From the NCBI GenBank assembly GCA_025357755.1, contig JANXOP010000049.1, positions 1-32,332 on the forward strand: a DNA stretch of 32,332 bases, in the 5' to 3' direction. Below, piece after piece: positions 1 through 8,096 of the stretch (position 1 is its first letter; every line of letters starts with the position of its first letter). The stretch comes from Kofleriaceae bacterium (GTDB lineage: Bacteria; Myxococcota_A; Polyangia; Haliangiales; Haliangiaceae). The translations under genes were made by a program, and so were the position numbers. Below the pieces are notes generated by a model. It saw only the letters and a list, made by a program, of their open reading frames with translations. It was not told where the DNA came from and did not search any database.

Positions 1-80
1 CCGCGCGACAAGGGCTTGCGAGTCGCGCGTGCCGAGAGCTCGATCTGGCGCGCGCGCGCTTCGACCTCTGGATCGATCAT
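1..80 (-). CDS. N-terminus of an unidentified protein (cut by window edge)
   Basis: Only the first 26 codons are present, beginning MIDPEVEARARQIELSARAT and running off the left end. The ATG overlaps the TGA of the upstream acetyltransferase gene in an ATGA arrangement, the same coupling seen at several other junctions here, which is the main reason to believe the start. The visible peptide is polar, probably helical and has no signal peptide, so a cytoplasmic protein is likely. Too little is visible to name a family. Confidence 0.5.
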   Translation of the reverse strand, partial: MIDPEVEARARQIELSARATRKPLSR

Positions 81-637
81 CGCCACTCGTCTTCGAGCAC
101 GCCGTACAGCGTGACATCGAGCAGGCGTTTGCCTTTGCGAATATGACGCCGCCGAGTGCCTTCTTCGATCATGCCGAGTTTCTCGAGCACGTGACACGAC
201 GCGCGATTGCCCTCGAGTACTTGCGCATAGATCTTCGCGAGTCCGAGATCACGAAAGCCAAACTCGATCAGGGCGCGCGCGGCCTCGGTCGCGATGCCCG
301 AGCCCCAGCTCTCGGCACCGAGCCAGTAGCCGAGCTCGGCACGCCGATCGCGCGCGTAGCGCCGCAGGCTCACGCTGCCGAGCAGTTGATCAGGAGCTTC
401 GCGCCGGACGATCGCCATCGTGACGCCGCGGCCCTGGCCCCACCACGCGAGCCGGCCGATGATCCACCGCGTCGCGAGCGCCACCGGATACGGCGACGGC
501 ACCGCGATCAGGTAGCGCGCGACGCGCTTGTCACCCGCACGCTCCGCGACATTGCGAGCGTCATCGAGACGGAGCTCGCGAAGTGCGAGCCTCTCGGTAC
601 AGAGCAGGGGCGGGCGAGTGCGGATCTCCGAGAGCAT
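77..637 (-). CDS. GNAT-family N-acetyltransferase (RimJ/RimL type)
   Basis: The 186-residue length is usual for Acetyltransf_3/RimJ-RimL proteins, which move an acetyl group from acetyl-CoA to a protein N-terminus or a small amine. The opening ERLALRELRLDDA (about residues 15-27) is the typical first strand and helix. ELGYWLGAESWGSGIATEA (about 101-119) covers the strand and pyrophosphate-binding loop for acetyl-CoA, and N144-RAS followed by LEKLGM is the usual C-terminal motif. The substrate cannot be told. The gene starts 3 bp after the lipoprotein gene stop and its own stop overlaps the next start, so the three minus-strand genes look co-transcribed. A resistance role is possible but nothing here favours it. 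Confidence 0.9.
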   Translation of the reverse strand: MLSEIRTRPPLLCTERLALRELRLDDARNVAERAGDKRVARYLIAVPSPYPVALATRWIIGRLAWWGQGRGVTMAIVRREAPDQLLGSVSLRRYARDRRAELGYWLGAESWGSGIATEAARALIEFGFRDLGLAKIYAQVLEGNRASCHVLEKLGMIEEGTRRRHIRKGKRLLDVTLYGVLEDEWR

Positions 638-640
638 GAA

Positions 641-1156
641 TCACTTCGGTGGGCGCGAACCGGTGAAGTCTTGATACGTGACGCAGCCTTCGAGCGTCAT
701 GCAGTCGGTGTGGCCGTTCGTTGCCGGGGTGTAGTTGATCTTGCCGGTCAGCGTGTCGCCATTCGCGGTCGCGACGATCTCACCATCGTAGGTGTAGGTG
801 CAGTTCCCGGTGGTCTGCGAGTTGGTCCCCATCAGCTTGAGATCGAGGTTGTCGCCATCGACCGAGCCGGCGAACACCGAGGTCCCGAAAACGACATCGA
901 AATAGGTCCCGGTGGCGCCGGTAATATTGGCACTCGCAGTCGAGCCGGATTGCGTGATCGAGACGGGAATACCAGAGTTCATCGCGCCTACGGTCCAGTT
1001 CGCGAAGTTGCAGCCGTTCGTGCGATTCGTAACGCCGACGGTGAAGGTGCCGGCGACATCCGCCGGAGAGTTGGTACCGCACGCCGCCACCGCGAAGCCA
1101 ACGAAGGCAACGAAGGCAGCGAAGGCAACGAAAGCACGAAGCACGAATCGGTTCAT
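641..1156 (-). CDS. Small predicted lipoprotein of unknown function
   Basis: A 171-residue protein starting MNRFVLRAF. I chose this ATG over an in-frame upstream GTG at 1183 because it gives a clean lipoprotein signal: positively charged n-region, Ala/Phe/Val-rich core, then VAAC with the lipid-accepting cysteine at residue 26. The signal core is coded by near-repeats of a GAAGGCAACGAAGGCAGC-like motif (plus strand, about 1098-1138), so its length could vary by slippage. The mature part is rich in Thr, Gly, Asn and Ser with several cysteines and predicted strands, like many small myxobacterial surface lipoproteins. No family is recognised. A promoter-like sequence lies about 70 nt upstream on the same strand. 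Confidence 0.75.
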   Translation of the reverse strand: MNRFVLRAFVAFAAFVAFVGFAVAACGTNSPADVAGTFTVGVTNRTNGCNFANWTVGAMNSGIPVSITQSGSTASANITGATGTYFDVVFGTSVFAGSVDGDNLDLKLMGTNSQTTGNCTYTYDGEIVATANGDTLTGKINYTPATNGHTDCMTLEGCVTYQDFTGSRPPK

Positions 1157-1193
1157 GGGCCCAGGATAACCACAAATTCCCACGGGTTGGCTT

Positions 1194-3893
1194 ATGTTCC
1201 GAAACGTGCCCAGGCGTGCCGACCATGCCTATTATTACGGTGCTGCGCTAGCCGCAGTCATCGCCGCTACTGCCGTGCACGACGTCGAAACGCATCGCCT
1301 CGACAACGGGCTCACCCTCCACGTCGCCGGCGGCCACCCTTCACCGGTGGCCGCGATTCAGGCGTGGGTTGGCGTGGGCTCGGCCGACGAGTCGGCGCAC
1401 CAGGCCGGGGTCGCCCACGTTGTCGAGCACCTGCTGTTCAAGGGCGGGGCCGTGCATGGCGTCGGCGAGCTCGCGCGTGCGATCGCGAGCTCGGGGGGCG
1501 ACATCAACGCGTGGACGTCGTTCGATCACACCGTCTATCACGCGGTGCTCGGCGCTGATCGAATCACGGATGCGATCGAGGCGTTCGGCAATGCCTTGAT
1601 GTCGACCGCCGTCGATCCGAGCGAGCTCGCGCGCGAAAAAGCAGTCATCCTCGAGGAGATTCGCCAGGGCTCCGACGATCCCGCACGCTCCGTCGCGCAG
1701 AGCTTGTTCTCCACCGCGTTCGTCGCGCATCCCTACCGCCGGCCCGTGATCGGCAGCCCCGAGAGCGTGAAGCGGCTCGGCGAGCGCGACCTCGTCGAGT
1801 TCTTTCGTAGCTTCTACGTCGCCGACAACATGACGATCGTGGTCGCGGGCGATGTCGATCCGCACGAAGTCCATCGCGCGATCGCGCGGCGGTTCGCACG
1901 GATGCCTTCGGGCCGCCCGCAGCGCCGGGTCACCGCCGAGCCCGCGCAGACCTCGCCACGCGCGGTCGCGTCGCTCCGCGAGGTCTCCGAGGCGTATGTC
2001 GCGATCGGTTTTCACGTGCCTCCTGCTCGTCACCCCGATGTGGCCGCCCTCGATGTCGCGGCGATCCTGCTCGGCGAGAGCGAGTCGGCACGGCTGCCGC
2101 GCCGGTTGCGCGACGATGAAGGCATCGTCACGACCGCCTACGCGCACGTCCACGCGCTGCGCGACCCGGGGCTGTTCGTGCTGTCGGCGACCTCGCGTCC
2201 GCGCGATGCCGACAAGACCGTCGGTGGGTTGGTCGAGCAGGCGCTCGGCCTCGTCGACGAGCTCGAGGCCGACGAGCTCGACAAGGCGCGGATCGCGGCC
2301 GAGGCCGGCTTCGTGCGTCAGCTCGAGACCGCGCAAGGTCGCGCGCGCACGCTCGGCTGGAACTCGATGGTCGCCGGCGATCCGCGCTACACGCACGTCT
2401 ATCTCGATCGGATCCGTGCGGTTCGCCGCCACGATGTCGCCGCTGCGGTGCGCCGCTACCTGCGCCCGGAGAACGCGAGCATCGCGGCGGTCTTGCCCAG
2501 GCAGCGCGCGACCGCGAAGCGCATGGCGGTCTTCGCCCGCGGTGCCGAGAAGCGCGTTCGCACGGTGCTCGGGGGGGCGGCGCAGCCGGCGGCGATCGTG
2601 GAGAAGCGGGTCACGCTCGGCAACGGCATGGTCGTGATCGTGCGTCGCGATCCCTCGGTGCCGGTCGTCGCGATGCGCGCGGTGTGGCGCGGTGGCCAGC
2701 GCGTCGAGACCGACAAAGAAGCGGGCGCGTCGACGCTGCTCGCCCGGATGATCACGCGCGGCTGCGGCACGCTCGATGCCTCGGCGGTCGCCGACAAGAT
2801 CGATCGGCTCGGCGGTTCGCTCGGCGGTGTCGCCGGTCGCAACAGCTTCGGCCTCGCTGCGGAGTGGCTCGCGCGGTCGTGGAGCCAGGGTTTCGAGCTC
2901 ACCGCCGATTGCCTGCTCGATCCGACGCTCCCGGCGGACGAGCTAATTCGCGAGAAGCAGGCGCTGCTCGCCGATCAGATCGCGAACGGCGACAATCCGA
3001 CCCAGGTCGCGTTCCGCGTGTTCAGCGAGGCGCTGTACGCGAACCATCCGTATCACCGCGATGCGCTCGGCACGGATCGCTCGATCGGCGCGCTCGATCG
3101 CACCAAGCTCGTGGCGTTCTATCGCGATCGCTATCCGATCTCGGGGCTCACGCTCGCGATCGTCGGCGATGTCGATGTCGAGGAGGTCGTCGCACGCATC
3201 ACGAAGCGGTTCGGGGCGGTGAAGAAGTCCGTCGCGACGCTGCCGGTGGTCGCGCCCCTGAAGATCGATGGCCGGTCGAGCGAGGACCGCGAGGTCTACC
3301 GCTACCTCGATCGCGCGCAGGCGCATCTCGTCATCGGCTATCCGGGGGCGACGATCGACGCGAAGGATCGGTTCGCGCTCGAAGTGCTCGTCGCCGTCCT
3401 CGGCGGGCAGAGCGGGCGGTTGTTCGCCGAGCTTCGCGACAAGCGCGCGATCGTCTACCGGGTTTCGGCGCACTCGGTCGAAGGTGTCGATCCGGGGTTC
3501 GTCGCCGTGTACTTGTCGTGCTCCCCCGACAAGCTCGAAGAAGCGGTCGGCGCGGTCCGCAGCGAGCTGGCCAGGATCACGGCCGATGGCATCACCGCCG
3601 AAGAGCTCGAGCGTGCGAAGAGCTATCTCGTCGGCAGTCACCAGATCGCGATGCAGCGCCGCTCGGCGATCGCGAATGCCATCGCGTACCACGAGGCTTA
3701 CGGGCTCGGCTGGACCACGTGGGCGGGCTACGACGACGCGATCAAGGCGATCACGCTCGCCGAGGTCGCGGCGGCGGCGAAAGCGTATCTCGTCCCCGAG
3801 CGCGCGATCACCGCGACCGTGCGGCCTCCAGCTCCGACACCGGCCGCGAAGAAGAAGTCCAAGCTTGCCGGTAGTGGGAGTCGCAAGAAATGA
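1194..3893 (+). CDS. Two-domain M16 (insulinase/pitrilysin) zinc metallopeptidase
   Basis: An 899-residue protein made of two M16 halves. The N-terminal half has the inverted zinc motif HVVEH (75-79) in AGVAHVVEHLLFKGG and the third ligand in LEEI (E155, 76 residues on), so it should be active. The second half begins near residue 470 (VTLGNGMVVIVRRD) and lacks HxxEH (it reads ASTLLARMITRG), so it is the usual inactive partner closing the peptide chamber. The start is uncertain: residues 1-27 use less biased codons and overlap a promoter-like block, and a GTG at 1275 would begin exactly at the domain (HDVETHRLDNGLTL). With the longer start a weak signal-like stretch exists, so location is open. 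The stop overlaps the CPBP protease start. Confidence 0.92.
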   Translation: MFRNVPRRADHAYYYGAALAAVIAATAVHDVETHRLDNGLTLHVAGGHPSPVAAIQAWVGVGSADESAHQAGVAHVVEHLLFKGGAVHGVGELARAIASSGGDINAWTSFDHTVYHAVLGADRITDAIEAFGNALMSTAVDPSELAREKAVILEEIRQGSDDPARSVAQSLFSTAFVAHPYRRPVIGSPESVKRLGERDLVEFFRSFYVADNMTIVVAGDVDPHEVHRAIARRFARMPSGRPQRRVTAEPAQTSPRAVASLREVSEAYVAIGFHVPPARHPDVAALDVAAILLGESESARLPRRLRDDEGIVTTAYAHVHALRDPGLFVLSATSRPRDADKTVGGLVEQALGLVDELEADELDKARIAAEAGFVRQLETAQGRARTLGWNSMVAGDPRYTHVYLDRIRAVRRHDVAAAVRRYLRPENASIAAVLPRQRATAKRMAVFARGAEKRVRTVLGGAAQPAAIVEKRVTLGNGMVVIVRRDPSVPVVAMRAVWRGGQRVETDKEAGASTLLARMITRGCGTLDASAVADKIDRLGGSLGGVAGRNSFGLAAEWLARSWSQGFELTADCLLDPTLPADELIREKQALLADQIANGDNPTQVAFRVFSEALYANHPYHRDALGTDRSIGALDRTKLVAFYRDRYPISGLTLAIVGDVDVEEVVARITKRFGAVKKSVATLPVVAPLKIDGRSSEDREVYRYLDRAQAHLVIGYPGATIDAKDRFALEVLVAVLGGQSGRLFAELRDKRAIVYRVSAHSVEGVDPGFVAVYLSCSPDKLEEAVGAVRSELARITADGITAEELERAKSYLVGSHQIAMQRRSAIANAIAYHEAYGLGWTTWAGYDDAIKAITLAEVAAAAKAYLVPERAITATVRPPAPTPAAKKKSKLAGSGSRKK
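1230..1260 (-). promoter_or_regulatory. Possible sigma70-type promoter for the lipoprotein operon
   Basis: Read on the minus strand, AATAAT (1236-1231) matches the -10 consensus at five of six positions. TGACTG (1260-1255) lies 18 bp upstream as a weak -35. The block is notably AT-rich for this genome. It would give a leader of roughly 70 nt. It sits inside the first codons of the M16 gene if that gene starts at 1194, which argues for a later M16 start. Confidence 0.35.
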
Positions 3894-4576
3894 AGGACTA
3901 CGACACCGGTCACGGTGAGCTCGGCGCGAGCATCGTCCTGATCTTTCCGCTGCTGCTCGCCTACGAGATCGGCGTGTTGTTCACCGGCCACGTCAATGGC
4001 GCCGATGTCGTCACGCGCGCGCTGTACTTCACGCTCGGGAGCCGTGCGCTCTATCTGCTCCTGCATGCCGTGCTCGCGGCGGTGTTCCTGGTCTGGATCC
4101 GTAGAGAACAGCGCTGGGACTCGCTCCGGCTCGACGTGTTCGCACCGGTCGTCCTCGAATCCTTGATCTACGCGCTCACGCTCGGGGCCGCGGTCACGCT
4201 GGTGCTCTCCAAGGTGATCGGCATGTCGATCGGCGGAGCCACGCTCGCAGGCCTGGCCGGCCAGGCCGTCTCCGCGCTCGGCGCTGGGGTCCATGAAGAG
4301 CTGGTGTTCCGGCTCGGCCTGCTCGCCGGCATGGTCACGTTCCTGCGTGGGGGTGGGACCGATCGCCGGCTCGCCGTCGCGCTCGCGTTCGTGTTCTCGG
4401 CACCGCTGTTCGCGCTCGCACATCACGCGGGTGCCCATGGCGAGCCGTTCACGATGCACGCGTTCTTGTTCCGCACGCTCGCCGGGCTCGCCTTCGGCGC
4501 GATCTTCTGGTTTCGCTCGCTCGCGCACGCGGTCTACGCGCACGCGCTCTACGATCTCGTCGTCGCGGTCACCTAG
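3890..4576 (+). CDS. CPBP-family intramembrane glutamic endopeptidase
   Basis: A 228-residue polytopic membrane protein with the CPBP/Rce1 motifs in order: EELVFR (E136, E137, R141), the ALAHH motif (H178/H179) and HALYD near the end (H218, D222). The two glutamates and later histidines form the active site in this family. Members process prenylated proteins, bacteriocins or other membrane substrates; the substrate here is unknown. ATGA overlap with the M16 gene implies coupled translation, so the two proteases may act on one pathway. The 3' end overlaps the convergent histidine kinase gene by 8 bp. Confidence 0.85.
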   Translation: MKDYDTGHGELGASIVLIFPLLLAYEIGVLFTGHVNGADVVTRALYFTLGSRALYLLLHAVLAAVFLVWIRREQRWDSLRLDVFAPVVLESLIYALTLGAAVTLVLSKVIGMSIGGATLAGLAGQAVSALGAGVHEELVFRLGLLAGMVTFLRGGGTDRRLAVALAFVFSAPLFALAHHAGAHGEPFTMHAFLFRTLAGLAFGAIFWFRSLAHAVYAHALYDLVVAVT

Positions 4577-5621
4577 CGCCGGGATCGAGGTTCGCGCGGG
4601 GTTCGTGCTTGAACGGTAGGAGCACGGTGAACTCGGTGAACACCTCGGGCTGCGAATCGACCGTGATCAGGCCGCCGTGCAGCTCGATCAAACCTCGCGC
4701 GATGTAGAGCCCGAGGCCGGCGGAATCGGGCAGAGACGACGTGTGATGGCGCACCGGCATCGGGTGCAAGAACGGATCGAACACGCGCTGGCGATCCTCT
4801 TCGCTGATGCCGATGCCGTTGTCCCGTACGCGCAGCCGCGCCCAGCCGCCGGGATAGCGCGCGAGCGGCGCTTCATCGACGCTGATCGAGATCTCGCCCG
4901 ACTCCGGCGTGTAGCGGATCGCATTCGAGACCAGGTTGACCGCGATCTGATGGAGCTTGTCGCGATCGGCATCGATGTGATCGACCGTGTCGATCTTCGC
5001 TTCGAGCTTCTGCTTGCGCGCGGCGGCGAGCGGTAGCAGCTCGGACACCACGTTCTGCACCATCTCGCCGAGGTCCACCGGCTCGCGGTTCAGGGTCATA
5101 CGACCGCCGTCGATCCGCGAGATGCTCAGCATGTCGTCGACGAGACGCTTCAGGCGATGCGCACCACGCCGCACCGAGGCGAGCGGCCGCTCCGCGAGAT
5201 CGGGGAGATCACCGAACCTCCCTTCCGAAAACAGATCGAGATAGCCAACGATGCTGGTCAGCGGTGTGCGCAGCTCGTGCGCCGCGATCGAGATGAACTC
5301 GGTGCGAATCCGGCTCTGGCGCTCGAGCTCGACGTTCTTCGCGCGCAGCTGCGCCTCGGACTCGGCGAGCGCACGCGTCCTCTGGCGAACGATCTGATCG
5401 AGGTTCGCGCGCAGTGCGCGGAACTCGGCGCGCGCGGCCTCGACTTCGCGCGTTCGCTCCTCGAGCACGTTGCCGAGCCGGACCGCGGTATCGAACAGCT
5501 CGCCTTGGGCCGAGGGCGGTGTGGTGCGCTCGAGCCGCGCGATCAGCACGTCGATCGTGCGATGCGCCGCGGCAAGCTCGTCCTCGAGCTCGCCCATCCG
5601 ATCGGGCTTCCTATCCACCAT
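4569..5621 (-). CDS. Soluble sensor histidine kinase coupled to the FIST protein
   Basis: A 350-residue kinase without membrane segments. Residues 1-105 form a helical coiled coil (AAHRTIDVLIARLER and on to QIVRQRTRALAESEAQLRAKN). The H-box is ISIAAHELRTPLTSI with H115, the N-box HQIAVNLVSNAIRYTP (about 224-239), the G1 box DNGIGI (267-272) and the G2 box GLGLYIARG. The start is the ATG with GGAGG five bases upstream, not the in-frame TTG at 5633. It overlaps the end of the FIST gene by 11 bp. No response regulator is adjacent, so the phosphate acceptor lies elsewhere. The likely role is to turn ligand sensing by the FIST protein into phosphotransfer. Confidence 0.92.
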   Translation of the reverse strand: MVDRKPDRMGELEDELAAAHRTIDVLIARLERTTPPSAQGELFDTAVRLGNVLEERTREVEAARAEFRALRANLDQIVRQRTRALAESEAQLRAKNVELERQSRIRTEFISIAAHELRTPLTSIVGYLDLFSEGRFGDLPDLAERPLASVRRGAHRLKRLVDDMLSISRIDGGRMTLNREPVDLGEMVQNVVSELLPLAAARKQKLEAKIDTVDHIDADRDKLHQIAVNLVSNAIRYTPESGEISISVDEAPLARYPGGWARLRVRDNGIGISEEDRQRVFDPFLHPMPVRHHTSSLPDSAGLGLYIARGLIELHGGLITVDSQPEVFTEFTVLLPFKHEPRANLDPGAR

Positions 5622-6783
5622 CACCACCTCCAAGGACGAGTGCCGTCAACGTGTGATTGACGAACAGCATCCCTGCTTGTTCACCGAAGCATTGCAGTCC
5701 CGTCGTCGGATACCGCTCGAACACCTGGGCGAGCTCGTCGACGAGCCCACGGGTTTGCGCCTCGAGCGCGCGCAGCGTGCACGAGAATGCCAGCAGAGAC
5801 CCGATCGATCCGAGCCGCTGCGCCACTGCTTCGAGATCGAGGGCGGTCTGCTCGACGAGCCTGCCGGGCCGCACGATCCGCAACACGTGACCGGTCGCGA
5901 CCGAGCAGCCGAGCTCGAGAGAGTCCGCCGTGATCGCGGCGAGCCCGCGGACGTACGGAACGCCATCGATGAAGCGCGCGAACGTGAACTCGCTGCGCGT
6001 GTGGGGACCGAGCGTGCCGCCGAGCTTGCCGATCAGATCGGCGAACCGCTTCGTCGCGGGGAGCCCGTCGAGCTCGGTGATGATCCGATCATGTGCAGCG
6101 GTGACCACACAACGCAGATCAGTCGGTTCGAGGTGGCTCGACGTGAAGGCTTCGAACTTCACGCCGGGCTCGAGCACGATGACGATGCCGGCATCCGCGA
6201 GAGCCTCGCCATGTGCCCACACGCGTCGCGGACCACCCTCCGAGCGACGCATCGAGGCCGCGCCGCCGATCGTACGCAGCTGGGGTGCCGATGCCGCCGA
6301 CGCGAAGCAGAACGCTTCGTCCATGTGTGCCGAACCCTCGAACACGGTGACGATCACGTGGCGCGCGGGATCGAGGGTCTCGCAGGTCAACCCGAGCGCC
6401 GCCGCGGCACGCTCGACCGCCGCGCGGGTCCGCGGCTGCGCGGCCTTGCGCAGCTCGGTCGCGACCCCGATGCCGGCGCGCACGCGATCGCCGTAGAGCC
6501 CGAGGGCAACCGCGGTAGCGCCGGGCTCACCGACGACCGCACTCGTCGAGCCGCCGACCACTGGCACCGTGCCTAAAATGTTGCTCAGCTCGCGCGCGAG
6601 CGTAGGTTGGTCGATCGCGCTATCGGCAAACACGATCACGAGCTTCAGATCGGCCGCGACAAGTTTTTCGCCGAGCTCTTTCGCGACGAGCACCGCGTCC
6701 ACTCCCCGAGCCGCGACGTTGCGCGCGATCACGCGGCAATAGTAGCGGGTAGTCGGACGAAAAGTTGCCCGGATCCGTCGCAT
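5611..6783 (-). CDS. FIST-domain sensory protein (FIST_N plus FIST_C)
   Basis: A 390-residue cytoplasmic protein matching the FIST family, a ligand-sensing module usually found with kinases, cyclases or chemoreceptors and proposed to bind small molecules such as amino acids. Seen are the N-terminal part with LVIVFAD and the glycine loop [11 protein letters not shown] (about 95-105), and the C-terminal part ending in LQCFGEQAG and [12 protein letters not shown], hallmark FIST_C segments. No output domain is fused; the output is presumably the kinase translated from the overlapping next gene. The start at 6783 leaves only 17 bp to the divergent ParA start. An in-frame GTG at 6732 ([10 protein letters not shown]) is an equally plausible start and would leave room for promoters. 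Confidence 0.85.
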   Translation of the reverse strand: MRRIRATFRPTTRYYCRVIARNVAARGVDAVLVAKELGEKLVAADLKLVIVFADSAIDQPTLARELSNILGTVPVVGGSTSAVVGEPGATAVALGLYGDRVRAGIGVATELRKAAQPRTRAAVERAAAALGLTCETLDPARHVIVTVFEGSAHMDEAFCFASAASAPQLRTIGGAASMRRSEGGPRRVWAHGEALADAGIVIVLEPGVKFEAFTSSHLEPTDLRCVVTAAHDRIITELDGLPATKRFADLIGKLGGTLGPHTRSEFTFARFIDGVPYVRGLAAITADSLELGCSVATGHVLRIVRPGRLVEQTALDLEAVAQRLGSIGSLLAFSCTLRALEAQTRGLVDELAQVFERYPTTGLQCFGEQAGMLFVNHTLTALVLGGGDGG

Positions 6784-6800
6784 GCCGCTTCGATAAGGGG

Positions 6801-7774
6801 ATGGAGAAGACGTGCAACGCGTGTGGGCAGGCGTTCCGGCCGGCGTTCGTGTTTCAGATCGCGGTCACGGCGGACGGCGCGCGAAATCACTACTGCTCGC
6901 TCGAGTGCCGCAAGGCCGGGCTAGGAGAGGAGGGCTTCCGGGCGAAGCGCGCTCGCAGGATCGCGGTGCTCAACCAGAAGGGCGGCACCGGCAAGACCAC
7001 GACCGCTGTCAACCTCTCCGCAGGCCTCGCCGAGCGCGATCACAACGTCCTCCTGATCGATACGGATGCACAGGGCAACGTCGGCGTGTCGCTCGGCGTT
7101 GCCGGTGAGCGCTCGCTCTATCACGTGCTGGTCGATGGTGTGGAGCCCACCGAAGCCGCGGTCCCGGTGCGCGGCAAGCTCGACGTGATCACGAGCGATG
7201 CGACGCTCGCGGCCGCAGAGATCTGGCTCGCTCGCCAGAATGTCGAGACGCGCTCGCGGGTCCTGACCAAGCGCCTCAACATGATGGCGATCTCGCGCCG
7301 CTACGACTACGTCATCATCGATTGCGGTCCGTCGCTCAACCTCCTCAACCAGAACGCGCTGTCGTACGCCGACGAGGTCATCATCCCGGTCACGTGCGAT
7401 TACCTCGCGCTCGTCGGCGTGAAGCAGGTGTTGAAGACCATCAAGGATGTCGAGCGCCACCTCGGCCATACCGTCCGGATCTCGGCCGTGCTGCCGACGT
7501 TTTACGACGGCCGTACGCGCCTCGCGCGCGAAGTGCTCGAGACGCTGCAGGGTCACTTCAAGACCAAGTGCCTCGAGCCGATCCGGCTCAACACGCGCCT
7601 CGCGGAAGCACCGAGCCACAAGAAGACGATCTTCGAATACGCGCCGAGCTCCCACGGCGCGGCTGATTACAACCGCGTCTGCGATTGGGTGCTAGCGAGC
7701 ACGTCGCAGGTCGTTGCCCCGATGCGCTCCGAGCCGAACTCTCACCCGATCATCCTTACGAATCACGAGGCCGT

Positions 7775-7778
<4 letters not shown>
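6801..7778 (+). CDS. ParA/MinD-family ATPase with N-terminal zinc ribbon
   Basis: A 325-residue protein. Residues 1-40 hold CNAC (C5, C8) and CSLEC (C32, C36), a four-cysteine zinc ribbon. The ParA domain follows: deviant Walker A KGGTGKTT (60-67) with signature lysine K60, Walker A' [10 protein letters not shown] (D87, D89) and Walker B VIIDCGPS (D174). Late motifs LNTRLAEAP and SSHGAADY are typical of ParA/Soj. Such ATPases form ATP-dependent dimers on DNA and position plasmids, chromosomes or protein clusters. The start was chosen because it places the ribbon intact; an in-frame ATG at 6765 adds only 12 unlikely residues. The stop overlaps the RHH gene start. No parB and no oriC genes are near, so this is not obviously the chromosomal par locus. 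Confidence 0.92.
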
Positions 7779-8053
<275 letters not shown>

Positions 8054-8076
8054 CGAAACTACCGACGCCCCAGCAG

Positions 8077-8096
8077 TAGCCACGAGGGAGTGGCTA
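8077..8096. terminator. Hairpin between convergent genes
   Basis: A perfect inverted repeat TAGCCAC-GAGGGA-GTGGCTA lies between the RHH gene and the SH3/barrel gene and overlaps the TAG stop of the latter. There is no T-tract, so intrinsic termination is unproven; it may be an RNA end-protecting stem. Confidence 0.35.
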
